Below, piece after piece: positions 42,358 through 51,547 of a stretch of 64,000 bases of DNA. Within the stretch, counting starts at the first letter, position 1. Every line of letters starts with the position of its first letter. The translations under genes and the position numbers were made by a program. The notes under the pieces were generated by a model. That model did not search any database. It saw only the letters and a list, made by a program, of their open reading frames with translations, and had not been told where the DNA came from. This DNA is from Prado023 sp963747335 (GTDB lineage: Bacteria; Actinomycetota; Actinomycetes; S36-B12; CAIYMF01). Location of the stretch: assembly GCA_963747335.1 (NCBI GenBank), contig CAVVEV010000003.1, forward strand, positions 620,001 through 684,000. The letters are read 5' to 3'.

Positions 42358-44025
42358 CTACACCACCACGCGCAGGATCTCGTCCAGGGACGTGATCCCC
42401 ATCGCCACCTTGTGCATGCCGTCCAGGCGCAGCGAGACCATGCCCTCGGAGTGCGCCACTGTCTCGATCGCCGCCGAGGACGCGCGCTCCACGGTCAGCC
42501 GTTCCACGGCCTCGCTCACGCTCATCACCTCGTGCAGCGCCAGCCGGCCCTTGTAGCCGGTCTTCGCGCACTTGGCGCAGCCAACCGCACGATAGAGGGT
42601 CGGCACCGGGTCCTCGGGGTTCCACGGGTAGCGCGCGGCGATCAGCGTCTCAGGCGTCGGGGAGTAGGGCTCCTTGCACTTGCTGCACAGCCGGCGGGCC
42701 AGCCGCTGAGCCAGCACGCAGTCCAGTGCGGACCCCACCAGGAAGGGCTCGATGCCCATCTCGATCAGGCGGGTCACCGCCGAGGGGGCATCGTTGGTGT
42801 GCAGGGTGGCCAGCACGAGGTGGCCGGTGAGCGACGCCTCGATGGCGATCTGCGCTGTCTCGTGGTCGCGGATCTCGCCGATGAGCACCACATCCGGGTC
42901 CGCGCGCAGGATCGAACGCAACGCTGCGGCGAACGTCAGCCCGGCCTTCACGTTGGTCTGGACCTGGTTGATGCCCGGCAGTCGGTACTCGACAGGGTCC
43001 TCGACGGTGATGATGTTGACCTCGGGCTTGTTGATCTGGTGCAGTGTCGAGTAGAGCGTTGTCGACTTGCCGGACCCGGTCGGCCCGGTCACCAGGATCA
43101 TCCCGTACGGTTTCAGGTAGCTGGTCTGGTAGCGGTCGAAGTTTCCCCCGGTGAACCCGAGGTCCTTGAGGTCCAGCATGGCCGTGGTGTTGTCCAGGAT
43201 GCGCATGACGACCTTCTCGCCCCACACCGTGGGCAGGGTCGCCACGCGCAGGTCCACCTTGCGGCCGTAGGCGTTGACCGACAGCCGCCCGTCCTGCGGG
43301 ATGCGGCGTTCGGCGATGTTGATGTCGGCCATGATCTTCAGTCGGCTGGTGACGCCCGACTGGATCGACTTCGGGGAGCGCATGACCTCGTGCAGGACGC
43401 CATCGATCCGGAACCGGACGCGCATGTCCTCCTCGGCCGGCTCGATGTGGATGTCCGAGGCGCCGTCCTGGATCCCCTGGGTGATCAGCAGGTTGACGAA
43501 CTTGACGATCGGGGCGTCCTCGACCACCTCCTTGATCCGGGAGAGGTCCTCCTCCTCGGGGGCACGGACCTCGATCGCCGTGCTGAGGCTGTCGAGCTCG
43601 TCGCCGGCGCGGTAGGCGCGCGCAATCGCCGCCATGACGTCGCCGCGGGTCGAGACCACCGGCTTGAGGTCGACCTTGGCGATCGTGCGCACGTCGTCCA
43701 GGGCGATGACGTTGGCCGGATCGGCCATTGCGATGACCAGCTTGCCGTCCACGAACCGCACCGGAACCAGCATGTGCCGGCGACACACGGCGCCTGGAAC
43801 CAGAGCGGTCGCCGAAGGGTCGATCAGGGCATCACCGAGGTCGACGTAGTCCAGCCCGATCTGTGTGGCCAGGGCAGCGACCAGGTCGGCCTCGGTGAGC
43901 ACGCCCTGGTCGACCAGGACGCGGCCCATGCTGCGCCCGACACGGCGCTGCTCCTGCCCGGCTTCATAGACCTGTTCGGGCGTGGCCAGGCCACGCTCCA
44001 GCAGGACGTCTCCGAGTTGCTTCAC
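42358..44025 (-). CDS. pilB: Pilus extension ATPase PilB
   Basis: A 555-residue GspE-family motor. The N-terminal MshEN-type domain (QLGDVLLERGLATPEQVYEA, VLVDQGVLTEADLVAALATQIGLDYVDL) could bind a regulator such as c-di-GMP. Walker A is VTGPTGSGKSTTLYSTLHQ and Walker B is VVLIGEIRDHETAQIA. The zinc-binding tetracysteine motif, CSKC and CAKC around residues 460-495, is typical of PilB and not PilT. It is 73 bases downstream of the PATAN protein gene. Confidence 0.96.
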   Translation of the reverse strand: MKQLGDVLLERGLATPEQVYEAGQEQRRVGRSMGRVLVDQGVLTEADLVAALATQIGLDYVDLGDALIDPSATALVPGAVCRRHMLVPVRFVDGKLVIAMADPANVIALDDVRTIAKVDLKPVVSTRGDVMAAIARAYRAGDELDSLSTAIEVRAPEEEDLSRIKEVVEDAPIVKFVNLLITQGIQDGASDIHIEPAEEDMRVRFRIDGVLHEVMRSPKSIQSGVTSRLKIMADINIAERRIPQDGRLSVNAYGRKVDLRVATLPTVWGEKVVMRILDNTTAMLDLKDLGFTGGNFDRYQTSYLKPYGMILVTGPTGSGKSTTLYSTLHQINKPEVNIITVEDPVEYRLPGINQVQTNVKAGLTFAAALRSILRADPDVVLIGEIRDHETAQIAIEASLTGHLVLATLHTNDAPSAVTRLIEMGIEPFLVGSALDCVLAQRLARRLCSKCKEPYSPTPETLIAARYPWNPEDPVPTLYRAVGCAKCAKTGYKGRLALHEVMSVSEAVERLTVERASSAAIETVAHSEGMVSLRLDGMHKVAMGITSLDEILRVVV

Positions 44026-44098
44026 GGCCCACGCTCCCCCGCGGGTCCCCGCACGTCATCTGCCGGGCCCCGGGCCACCCCTTCGGGCGGCCCAGCCA

Positions 44099-45772
44099 TC
44101 ACAGTCCTCGGACGCTGGACATCAGGTGGGCGAGCAGGCCACCGGCCAGCGGGTCGGGCGCCGACTCCGGCGTGGGTTCGCCGCCCTCCGACCCGGACTC
44201 CATCTCCGGCGCCGCGACGTACTCGGGGCCTGCCGCGTGAGCCCCGCCCGTATGGGCAGGCAACGACGGCACGACAAGACCCTCGCTGTGATCCCGTGGC
44301 TGCGGCACGAACTGGGCGACCTCGTCCACGGCACTGAACTCGACTCCGGGGTCGTAGCCGCCGCCCGCGCCCGCGATCGGGGCCAGCGGGACCGGGAACG
44401 CGTCGGTGTGCTCCTGACGGGCTCCGTCCTCGACCATGTCGGCGAATCCCTGCCCCACGGCGGGCCCTGGCGCCACCTCCGCAACCGGCGGGGCCTCACC
44501 GAGTCCCATCTCCTGCGCCCACGGGGACCAGGCGAACGACTCCGCCACCGGCTCCACCACGGGCTCCACCTCGAACGCCGCCGGGGCGAGGCCCTGCGCC
44601 TCGGGCTCCACCATGTGGGCCTCCGCCTGGAAGGCGACCGGCTCCGTGTACCCGACAGACTCACCCGCGTACCCGACCTGCGCAGGCTCGAAGAAGCCCG
44701 AATCGGGTTCGGCGGGTACCGGGTCGAGGTCGAAGGGCACCGGCTCAGTCTCGATCCTCACAGGCTCGGTCTCGAACGACGGCGCGTCCACCTCGAACCC
44801 CACGGGCTCGGCAGCGAACTCGACGGACGCGACGTCGTTCGCAGTCGGCTCCACGACCCCGACGGACTCCTCGGTGAGCACAAGCTCCGGCTCCGCGACG
44901 ACCCACGACTCGGCGCCGGCGGCTTCCCACTCCTGAACAGCCTCGGGCTCCGTGACGAACAGGTCCCGGACGTCGGGCGCGAACTCGGGCTCCGGCGGGG
45001 CGACGAGCTCGACGACCTCATCACCGGGACCGGCCTCGAACACGTCCAGCATCCGGTGGGAGCGCTCCAGATCGGCGTCCACCCCGCTGACATGCACGGC
45101 GACCAGTCCCCGGCCCATCAGCTGGACGAGGCGGCCTCCGCCCGCCAGGGGGGATGCGCCCATCGTCGCGAGGACCTCCGTGAGGGTCCGGCGCCCATCC
45201 ACCCGCGCCAGCACGGCCCAGTCGTCCCGGTCCACAACAGGAGCCGATCCGACCTCGGGAACAAGCGCGAGGACGCTGTCGGGTGCCGGCAGGGCGGCGC
45301 GCAGATCATGCCACTGCCGCGCGCGCTCGCGGGCAGCCCCGACCAGCTCGTCGACCTCGAGGCGCACGCCGATGTCCGACGGGTCCTGGGTCCCGACCCA
45401 CACGGCGAACTCCCCCGACGTCCAGTCGAGCATCGTGCCGATCGCCTCCGTGCAGTGCTCGGCGGCGACCTGCCCTGCCGCATCGCGGTCGACGATGCCG
45501 GACTCCACGAGGGCCCGCACCGGATCGTCTGCCTGCAGGGCCCCAGCCAGGTCGTCGGCGGGCACCGGAAGAGCTGCCACCACGCTGCGCAGGAGGCCGG
45601 CACGGGAACTGTCCGCGGTGGCCGACGAGATCCGGCCGTCGACCAGGTGAACGGTGCCCACGGCGTCCGCGGAGGTGACCTGCATCCGCGCGGTTCGCCC
45701 GCCCATCCCGAGCAGGGACAGGACCTCCGCGAGGCTGAACTCAGACAGGCTGCCGGAGAGGTTGGTCGTCAT
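44099..45772 (-). CDS. PATAN (DUF4388) domain protein, putative pilus regulator
   Basis: A 557-residue soluble protein. Residues 1-130 form a DUF4388/PATAN domain: LSGSLSEFSLAEVLSLLGMGGRTARMQV, VHLVDGRISSA and MLDWTSGEFAVWVG. A helical, winged-helix-like part follows (DRDDWAVLARVDGRRTLTEVLATMG), then about 290 residues of acidic, Pro-rich near-repeats built on EPVxFExDP. It is coded just before pilB. PATAN-receiver proteins of cyanobacteria bind PilB and control motility, so a similar role is likely. The start ATG 45772 is preceded by GGAGG nine bases away. The acidic tail is probably disordered. Confidence 0.7.
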   Translation of the reverse strand: MTTNLSGSLSEFSLAEVLSLLGMGGRTARMQVTSADAVGTVHLVDGRISSATADSSRAGLLRSVVAALPVPADDLAGALQADDPVRALVESGIVDRDAAGQVAAEHCTEAIGTMLDWTSGEFAVWVGTQDPSDIGVRLEVDELVGAARERARQWHDLRAALPAPDSVLALVPEVGSAPVVDRDDWAVLARVDGRRTLTEVLATMGASPLAGGGRLVQLMGRGLVAVHVSGVDADLERSHRMLDVFEAGPGDEVVELVAPPEPEFAPDVRDLFVTEPEAVQEWEAAGAESWVVAEPELVLTEESVGVVEPTANDVASVEFAAEPVGFEVDAPSFETEPVRIETEPVPFDLDPVPAEPDSGFFEPAQVGYAGESVGYTEPVAFQAEAHMVEPEAQGLAPAAFEVEPVVEPVAESFAWSPWAQEMGLGEAPPVAEVAPGPAVGQGFADMVEDGARQEHTDAFPVPLAPIAGAGGGYDPGVEFSAVDEVAQFVPQPRDHSEGLVVPSLPAHTGGAHAAGPEYVAAPEMESGSEGGEPTPESAPDPLAGGLLAHLMSSVRGL

Positions 45773-45916
45773 CGTGTCGGCCCTCCTGGGGTGCACGTGC
45801 GGGTCTGCAGGGCCGCGGAGTGCCCGAGCCAGACGCTCATTGCCTCCACCTGCTCCATGGGACCCTCACCGGATGCATAGGCGTGGGCCAGCCCCACTCC
45901 TTCGGCTGGTGAATCG

Positions 45917-46876
45917 TCAGGAGCCCCAGGTGCCTTGAGTCGCTCTGCTCCATTCGAGTTCAGCCCTCAAGGCCCTGCGCATGCCCGCGACGTCCGGATC
46001 CAGCCCGGTCATCAGCCGCACCTGCTCGACGGCCTGGAGCAGCAGCATCTCGTCGCCGGCCACGGCACGCCCCCCCGCAGCGACCCACGCAGCCACCAGG
46101 TCCGGCGGCCACGGAGCATAGGAGACGTCCAGCAGGCACCCCGGGTCGCTCGGGACGGCACCCGCCAGCGCAGCTCCCGCGGCGGCCGGGACCGTGCACA
46201 CGACGATCGACGCCGCCTCGCGGGAGGGGAGCCGCTCGGGCCAGCCACGCAGCGACAGCCCCAGCCCCAGCCGATCAGCGACCGCGGAGAGCTCGGAGGC
46301 AGCCTCCGGACGTCGCGCGCAGACGGTGACGTGGGGGCATCCCATCCGGCCCAGAGCCGCCAGGGCCGAGGCTGCGGTCGCTCCCCCACCGAGCACCATC
46401 GCAGGGCCGGGCTGCGCGTCGATCCCGCGCAGGGCCCCGATGATCCCGACCACGTCGGTGTTGTGACCGATCATCCCCACGGGCCCGAACACCACAGTGT
46501 TGGCCCCACCGACCACCCCGACCAACTCGCTGGCGCCGTCGAGCAGGGGCAGCACGGCGCGCTTGAGCGGCATCGTCAACGAGAGCCCGGCCCACTCCGG
46601 CCCACAGGAGGCCAGGAAACCGGGAAGACCTGCCTCGTCCACATCGATCGCGTCATAGGTCCACTCGAGCCGCAGCTGGGTGTAGGCCGCCCGGTGCAGC
46701 ACCGGTGAGAGGCTGTGCGCTATCGGGCTGCCCAGCACCGCAGCCCGCCGCCCTGCTCCCGGAGCGAACCCACCCGAAACGGTCAGACCCTCCACTCCAG
46801 TTGGGAGGGTCTGACCCTCCGCGTCGGGCATGCGGGAGGTGGGGGGTGTACGTGAGGTGGGAGGCACGCCGGTCAC
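45917..46876 (-). CDS. aroE: Shikimate dehydrogenase
   Basis: A 319-residue NADP-dependent reductase turning 3-dehydroshikimate into shikimate. RRAAVLGSPIAHSLSPVLHRAAY binds substrate, LSLTMPLKRAVLP carries the catalytic Lys and GHNTDVVG the catalytic Asp. The dinucleotide loop is VLGGGATAASALAALG. The annotated start, a GTG at 46876, overlaps the mltG stop (GTGA). It adds about 37 residues before the conserved core, with a perfect hairpin in the DNA; a later start such as GTG 46795 is possible. Confidence 0.93.
   Translation of the reverse strand: MTGVPPTSRTPPTSRMPDAEGQTLPTGVEGLTVSGGFAPGAGRRAAVLGSPIAHSLSPVLHRAAYTQLRLEWTYDAIDVDEAGLPGFLASCGPEWAGLSLTMPLKRAVLPLLDGASELVGVVGGANTVVFGPVGMIGHNTDVVGIIGALRGIDAQPGPAMVLGGGATAASALAALGRMGCPHVTVCARRPEAASELSAVADRLGLGLSLRGWPERLPSREAASIVVCTVPAAAGAALAGAVPSDPGCLLDVSYAPWPPDLVAAWVAAGGRAVAGDEMLLLQAVEQVRLMTGLDPDVAGMRRALRAELEWSRATQGTWGS
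46781..46816. repeat. Perfect 13-bp inverted repeat in the 5' part of aroE
   Basis: Arms 46781-46793 and 46804-46816 are perfectly complementary around a 10-base loop. It falls in the non-conserved N-terminal extension of aroE, about 60-95 bases after the mltG stop. It may be an intercistronic structure (attenuator or processing site) rather than a coding feature. Confidence 0.7.
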
Positions 46877-47994
46877 TGGGGGTTTGCAGCCAGCCAGGCG
46901 CTCAGCTCGGCCTTGAACCCGAGGAACTCCTCGTAGTTGTCGGTGAACTTGGTCTCGCCGGTATCCGGGTTGACCGTCACGTAGTACAGCCAGGGGCCGT
47001 CGGCCGGGTTCAGCGCCGCCTCGATCGCCGCCTCCCCCGGCGAGTTGATCGGCGTGGGCGGCAGGCCGGGGTACTTGTACGTGTTGAAGGGCGACTCGGT
47101 GTTCTGCAGCTCCTCGGTCGTCAGGTTGATGTCCGACTTGTCCAGGGCGTAGTTCAGGGCCGCGTCGATCTGCAGGAGCCCGTACGTGCCACCCCAGGTG
47201 TCGGGGTCGAGCCGGTTGTAGATCACGCGCGCGACCTTGTCGAAGTCGTCGGGATGCCCCTCGGCCTGGACGAGGCTGGCGATGATCATCGCCTCGTACG
47301 GGGTGACTCCGTTCTCCGCGGCGGCTGCGTCCAGGTTGAGCTCCTCAGCCGACTCGCCCCAACGGTCCACCAAGCGGGAGAGGATCTCGGTGGCCGACTC
47401 ACCCTTCTCCAGCTCGTAGGTGGCGGGGAAGAGGAAGCCCTCGGCGTTGTCCTCGGCGTACGCGGGCAATCCGATCTTGCCGCCCTCGGAGGCCGTCACC
47501 AGCTTCTTCTTCGAGATGCCGGTCGCCGCCGAGATCGCCTCGATGCTCTGGTTGAGCCGCAGGCCCTCCCGGAGCAGCAGCTTGTCGGTGATCCGCGCCT
47601 CCGGGTCGATCATCCGCTCCACTGCCGCCTCGGCGCTCATCTCCTTGCGCATGTCGTAGACGCCGGGACCGATGGTCTTGGACTTCGGCTCCTTCGCGGT
47701 CGCCTCCAGCCATGCGTCCACGGACGCCACCACGCCGAGATCCTTGAGGGTGCGGCCGATCTCCGCCAGCGTCTGACCCTCCTCGACCCGGGCCTCCACC
47801 GGGTCGGTCCCCTCACCTATGTAGTCAGCCGGCCCGCCGAATTCGGGGATGTTCTCGATGGCGAACCTGACACCCAGGCCGATCATGGCCAGGACCCCGA
47901 GGCTGAGCAGGATCGCGACCCACGAGCGGCCGCGGTGCCGTGGGCCCTCAGGCGGGCGGCTGTCCGACGACATCTGCAGGCCGAGGTTGCTCAT
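46873..47994 (-). CDS. mltG: Endolytic murein transglycosylase MltG
   Basis: A 373-residue membrane-anchored enzyme that cleaves nascent glycan strands. A basic N-terminus and one transmembrane helix (WVAILLSLGVLAMIGLGVRF) are followed by a LysM-like part (VEEGQTLAEIGRTLKDLGV) and the YceG fold. The catalytic Glu is in ASLVQAEGHPDDFDKVARVIYNRL, aligned with E218 of E. coli. LQIDAALNYAL and SPFNTYKYPGLPPTPINSPG are further signatures. It starts one base after the ruvX stop. Confidence 0.95.
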   Translation of the reverse strand: MSNLGLQMSSDSRPPEGPRHRGRSWVAILLSLGVLAMIGLGVRFAIENIPEFGGPADYIGEGTDPVEARVEEGQTLAEIGRTLKDLGVVASVDAWLEATAKEPKSKTIGPGVYDMRKEMSAEAAVERMIDPEARITDKLLLREGLRLNQSIEAISAATGISKKKLVTASEGGKIGLPAYAEDNAEGFLFPATYELEKGESATEILSRLVDRWGESAEELNLDAAAAENGVTPYEAMIIASLVQAEGHPDDFDKVARVIYNRLDPDTWGGTYGLLQIDAALNYALDKSDINLTTEELQNTESPFNTYKYPGLPPTPINSPGEAAIEAALNPADGPWLYYVTVNPDTGETKFTDNYEEFLGFKAELSAWLAANPQ

Positions 47995-47995
47995 C

Positions 47996-48448
47996 TCACT
48001 CCTGAACGAGGGTCCCGGGCGCGACGCCGGTCGCGCGCTCACTGTCCACAGCGTATTGGACGATCACCACGGCGGCCGCTTGATCCACCACAGCACGACT
48101 CGTGCGTGACGACCTGCCGGCCGCCCGCAGGTCCCGGGTGGCCGACACGGTGGACAGGCGCTCGTCGACCAGACGGACGGGGACGGGCGCGACCACGCCC
48201 ACCAACTGCCGGGCGAAATCCTGCGCCACGGCGGCCGCCGGCCCGGGCCTTCCCGACATCGACAGCGGGAGCCCCACGACCACCTCGACAGCCGAGTGCT
48301 CCACCACCAGCTCGCCGATCCTCGCCAGATCGCCGTCACCACGGGCGACCGTCTCGACGGGGACGGCGAGCAGCGCGGACGGGTCCGTGCGGGCGACGCC
48401 TATCCGCACCGAGCCGACGTCGATCCCGATCCGAACGCCAGGGCGCAC
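47996..48448 (-). CDS. ruvX: Holliday junction resolvase-like / pre-16S rRNA nuclease YqgF
   Basis: A 150-residue RNase H-fold protein implicated in 16S rRNA 5' processing. RIGIDVGSVRIGVARTD, VVVGLPLSMSGRPGPAA, LVDERLSTVSA and VVDQAAAVVIVQYA are the four family blocks with the acidic catalytic residues. Its GTG start at 48448 shares its G with the alaS TAG stop, and mltG follows directly, giving the conserved alaS-ruvX-mltG-aroE order. Confidence 0.95.
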   Translation of the reverse strand: MRPGVRIGIDVGSVRIGVARTDPSALLAVPVETVARGDGDLARIGELVVEHSAVEVVVGLPLSMSGRPGPAAAVAQDFARQLVGVVAPVPVRLVDERLSTVSATRDLRAAGRSSRTSRAVVDQAAAVVIVQYAVDSERATGVAPGTLVQE

Positions 48449-51132
48449 TATGCGCGGGCCGCCAGGTACTCGCGCGCAGCCGTGAGGGCTGCCTCGACGC
48501 CCTCGGGCTTGGCGCCACCCCCCTGCGCGGCATCGGCCTTGCCCCCGCCGCGACCGTCCACCGCGGGCAGTGCCGCCGCGAGCACGTCCCGAGCGCTCAG
48601 GCCGGCCTGCTGCCCGATCGGGTTGACCGTGACCAGCAGCGAGACCTTCCCGGCGTCGACGGCTGCCCCGACCAGGACCACGGGGAACTCCGTGGAAACC
48701 ATCTGCAGGGCGGCATTGGTCGCCTCGCGCAGGTCGGCCGCAGTCGAGCCGTCGGGCAGGGAGTAGGTCCACACCCGCGTGTCGCCGATGTCGTAGCGCG
48801 TGCCGATCGTGCCCTCGATGTTGGCCATGATCGCCGACTTGCGCAGCTTCGCGATCGTGGATTCGGCCTCCTTGAGCCGGTCCAGCAGGCCACCGATGCG
48901 GTCGGTGAGCTCCTCGGGCCGGGCCTTGACCATCTGCGCGAGATTGTTGACCAGGATGTGCTCGCGAGCCAGGTGCCGGTACGCGTCGGCCCCGACCAGG
49001 GCCTCGATGCGCCGAACCCCGGAGCCGATGGACGCCTCCGAGAGGAACTTGACGACGCCGAGCTGCCCGGAGCGCGCCGTGTGCGTGCCGCCGCAGAGCT
49101 CACGCGCCCAGTCACCGACCGAGACCACGCGCACGCTGTCGCCGTACTTCTCGCCGAACAGGGCCATCGCGCCGATCGCCCGAGCCTCCTCCTGGCTCAT
49201 GTACTGCGCGGTGACCTCGAGGTCGTCCAGGAGCAGGGTGTTGACCCGGTCCTCGACGTCGTTCATCACCGAGTGCGGGACGGGTGCGGGGTTCGGGAAG
49301 TCGAAGCGCAACCGGCCGGGCGAGTTCTCCGAGCCCATCTGGGTGGCGGTCTCCCCGAGGATCTCGCGGAACGCCTTGTGGATCATGTGGGTCGCGGTGT
49401 GCGCCCGGGAGATCGCCAGCCGACGCGGCAGGTCGACCTCGCCGATCGCACCGACGCCGACCTCGGCCTGGCCATCGGCGACCGTCGCGCGGTGCACGAA
49501 CAGCCCCGGGACCGGCTGCTGGACGTCGTAGACCTCGAGCATCGTGCCGTCCGCCAGGCGGATCAGGCCCTGATCGCCGATCTGCCCGCCGCCCTCGGCG
49601 TAGAACGGGGTCCGGTCCAGGATCGCCTCGACGTGCTCCCCCGGCCCGGCCGCCGCAACGGACTGGCCATCCACAAGCAGGCCCCGCAGGACGCCCTCGC
49701 TGACCACCTCCGTGTACCCGGTGAAGTCGGTGACCCCGGAGGAGTCCATGACCTCGCGGTAGACGGTCGCCGGCGTGAGCCCCGCCTTACGCACCCGCGC
49801 GTCGGCCTTGGCCCGCTCCTTCTGCTCGGTCATGAGCCGGCGGAAGCCGTCCTCGTCGACCTCGACGCCGGCGTCGGCGGCCATCTCGAGGGTGATCTCG
49901 AAGGGGAAGCCGTAGGTGTCGTGCAGGGCGAAGACCTGGTCCCCGGGCAGCACCGTGCTGCCGGAGGACTTCACCTTCGACACGGCCGTGTCGAGCAACG
50001 TCGTGCCGCGGCCGAGGGTCTCGAGGAACGACGCCTCCTCACCCACGGCGATGGACGTGATCCGGCCGGCGGCATCGACCAGCTCGGGGTACTGCGGGCC
50101 CATCGCCTCGATCGCGGCTCCCACGAGCTCACCCATCGACGGGTCCTGGGCGCCGAGCAGGCGCATCTTCTGCACGACGCGGCGCATGATCCGGCGCAGC
50201 ACGTAGCCGCGGCCCTCGTTGCCCGGCAGCACGCCGTCACCGATCAGGAACGCGCAGGTACGGGCATGGTCGGCGACCACGCGCAGGTCGACGTCCGTCT
50301 TGTGCACCGCGCCGTACTTCGCACCGGAGAGCGCCATCGCCCGGTCGAGGATGTGCTTCGTGGTGTCGATCTCGTAGATGTTGTCCACGCCCTGCAGGAG
50401 GGCGGCCATCCGCTCGAGGCCCATGCCGGTGTCGATGTTCTTGTTCGGAAGGTCGCCGCGGATGTCGAAGTCGACCTTGGTGCGCACCTCGGAGAGCTCG
50501 GACTGCATGAACACGAGGTTCCAGACCTCGAGGTAGCGGTCCTCGTCGGCCTCCGGTCCGCCCTCCGGCCCGTGCTCCGGACCACGGTCGTAGTAGATCT
50601 CCGAGCACGGCCCGCCCGGGCCGGGGACGCCCATGTGCCAGTAGTTGTCCTTCAGGCCGCGGCGCTGGATGCGCTCCATCGGCACTCCGGCGATCGTGTG
50701 CCAGATGTCGATGGCCTCCTCGTCGTCGCCGAGGACCGTGACCCAGAGCTTCTCCTCGGGGAACCCGAACCCCCCGTTGGACACCGACCCGGTGAGCAGC
50801 TCCCACGCCAGGGGGATCGCCCCGGCCTTGAAGTAGTCGCCGAAGGAGAAGTTGCCGGCCATCTGGAAGAAGGAGGCATGCCTGGTGGTCTTGCCGACCT
50901 CCTCGATGTCCAGGGTCCGCACGCACTTCTGGACGCTCGTGGCCCGCGGGTAGGGAGGCGTTGCCTGGCCCAGGAAGTAGGGCTTGAACGGGACCATGCC
51001 GGCGTTGACGAACAGCAGCGTGGGATCGTCGAGAAGCAGGCTGGCACTCGGAACAGGCGTGTGCCCGCGGGTGGAGAAGAAGTCCAGGAACCGTCGGCGG
51101 ATCTCCGCGGAGTCCATCTGGTCCATGCTCAT
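48448..51132 (-). CDS. alaS: Alanyl-tRNA synthetase
   Basis: An 894-residue class II synthetase. The catalytic core begins IRRRFLDFFSTRGHTPVPSASL and has the motif 2 region TTRHASFFQMAGNFSFGDYFK and GMGLERMAALLQG. The editing domain has the zinc ligands HTATHMIH and CGGTHTARSG. The C-terminal C-Ala domain includes GRGGGKADAAQGGG. ATG 51132 overlaps the upstream small gene's stop (ATGA); the Met at 51126 is an alternative. Confidence 0.97.
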   Translation of the reverse strand: MSMDQMDSAEIRRRFLDFFSTRGHTPVPSASLLLDDPTLLFVNAGMVPFKPYFLGQATPPYPRATSVQKCVRTLDIEEVGKTTRHASFFQMAGNFSFGDYFKAGAIPLAWELLTGSVSNGGFGFPEEKLWVTVLGDDEEAIDIWHTIAGVPMERIQRRGLKDNYWHMGVPGPGGPCSEIYYDRGPEHGPEGGPEADEDRYLEVWNLVFMQSELSEVRTKVDFDIRGDLPNKNIDTGMGLERMAALLQGVDNIYEIDTTKHILDRAMALSGAKYGAVHKTDVDLRVVADHARTCAFLIGDGVLPGNEGRGYVLRRIMRRVVQKMRLLGAQDPSMGELVGAAIEAMGPQYPELVDAAGRITSIAVGEEASFLETLGRGTTLLDTAVSKVKSSGSTVLPGDQVFALHDTYGFPFEITLEMAADAGVEVDEDGFRRLMTEQKERAKADARVRKAGLTPATVYREVMDSSGVTDFTGYTEVVSEGVLRGLLVDGQSVAAAGPGEHVEAILDRTPFYAEGGGQIGDQGLIRLADGTMLEVYDVQQPVPGLFVHRATVADGQAEVGVGAIGEVDLPRRLAISRAHTATHMIHKAFREILGETATQMGSENSPGRLRFDFPNPAPVPHSVMNDVEDRVNTLLLDDLEVTAQYMSQEEARAIGAMALFGEKYGDSVRVVSVGDWARELCGGTHTARSGQLGVVKFLSEASIGSGVRRIEALVGADAYRHLAREHILVNNLAQMVKARPEELTDRIGGLLDRLKEAESTIAKLRKSAIMANIEGTIGTRYDIGDTRVWTYSLPDGSTAADLREATNAALQMVSTEFPVVLVGAAVDAGKVSLLVTVNPIGQQAGLSARDVLAAALPAVDGRGGGKADAAQGGGAKPEGVEAALTAAREYLAARA

Positions 51133-51437
51133 CGTGTGCCGTTCCCGGTCGTGCCGGAGGTGGGGGTGGGCGCCGGCACCCACTCAGCGGGGGGCAGGGC
51201 GGTGGTGACCTCCTCCGCCGTCCCCGTGAGCAGGCGACCCTCACGTCGAGCCTTGACATCCGCGAGCCGTCCGAGCCCGTGGGCGGTCTTCCCGGCCAGC
51301 TTGCTGGTCGTCTGCGCCGCGACCTGCGCCGAGCCCAGCGGACCGAGCTCCTTGGCGCGCACGGCGGCCTGCGTGCCCTTGCGGTAGGCCACCACTCCGC
51401 CCACGGCGCCCACCACCATCCAGAAGGTCCTACTCAT
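51129..51437 (-). CDS. Small conserved membrane-anchored protein upstream of alaS
   Basis: A 102-residue protein beginning MSRTFWMVVGAVGGVVAYRKG, a short hydrophobic N-terminal segment, followed by an amphipathic basic region (KLAGKTAHGLGRLADVKARREGR) and a Pro/Thr-rich tail. No function is known. It overlaps alaS by ATGA and so is translationally linked to it; the same position is held by small hypothetical proteins in other actinobacteria. Confidence 0.65.
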   Translation of the reverse strand: MSRTFWMVVGAVGGVVAYRKGTQAAVRAKELGPLGSAQVAAQTTSKLAGKTAHGLGRLADVKARREGRLLTGTAEEVTTALPPAEWVPAPTPTSGTTGNGTR

Positions 51438-51504
51438 GGCCCGAACCCTAATGCGCCTCACGGGGGCCGAACGAATCGACGGGCATGGGGACCATCCCCG
51501 GCAT

Positions 51505-51547
51505 GTGCTGTCGATTCCGACCTTCTCATGGTCGGAATCGACAGCAC
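51505..51547 (-). terminator. Perfect 18-bp hairpin after rarA
   Basis: Arms 51505-51522 and 51530-51547 are perfectly complementary around a 7-base loop. The upstream arm begins at the last base of the rarA stop codon. The sequence is less G+C rich than the other terminators. It separates rarA from the small gene and alaS. Confidence 0.8.

Noticed and set aside
46705..51387. A 1560-codon plus-strand open frame opposite aroE, mltG, ruvX and alaS
   Set aside because: It is antisense to four well-supported genes, has His/Arg/Asp/Leu-rich composition typical of a G+C-rich shadow frame, and matches no family.
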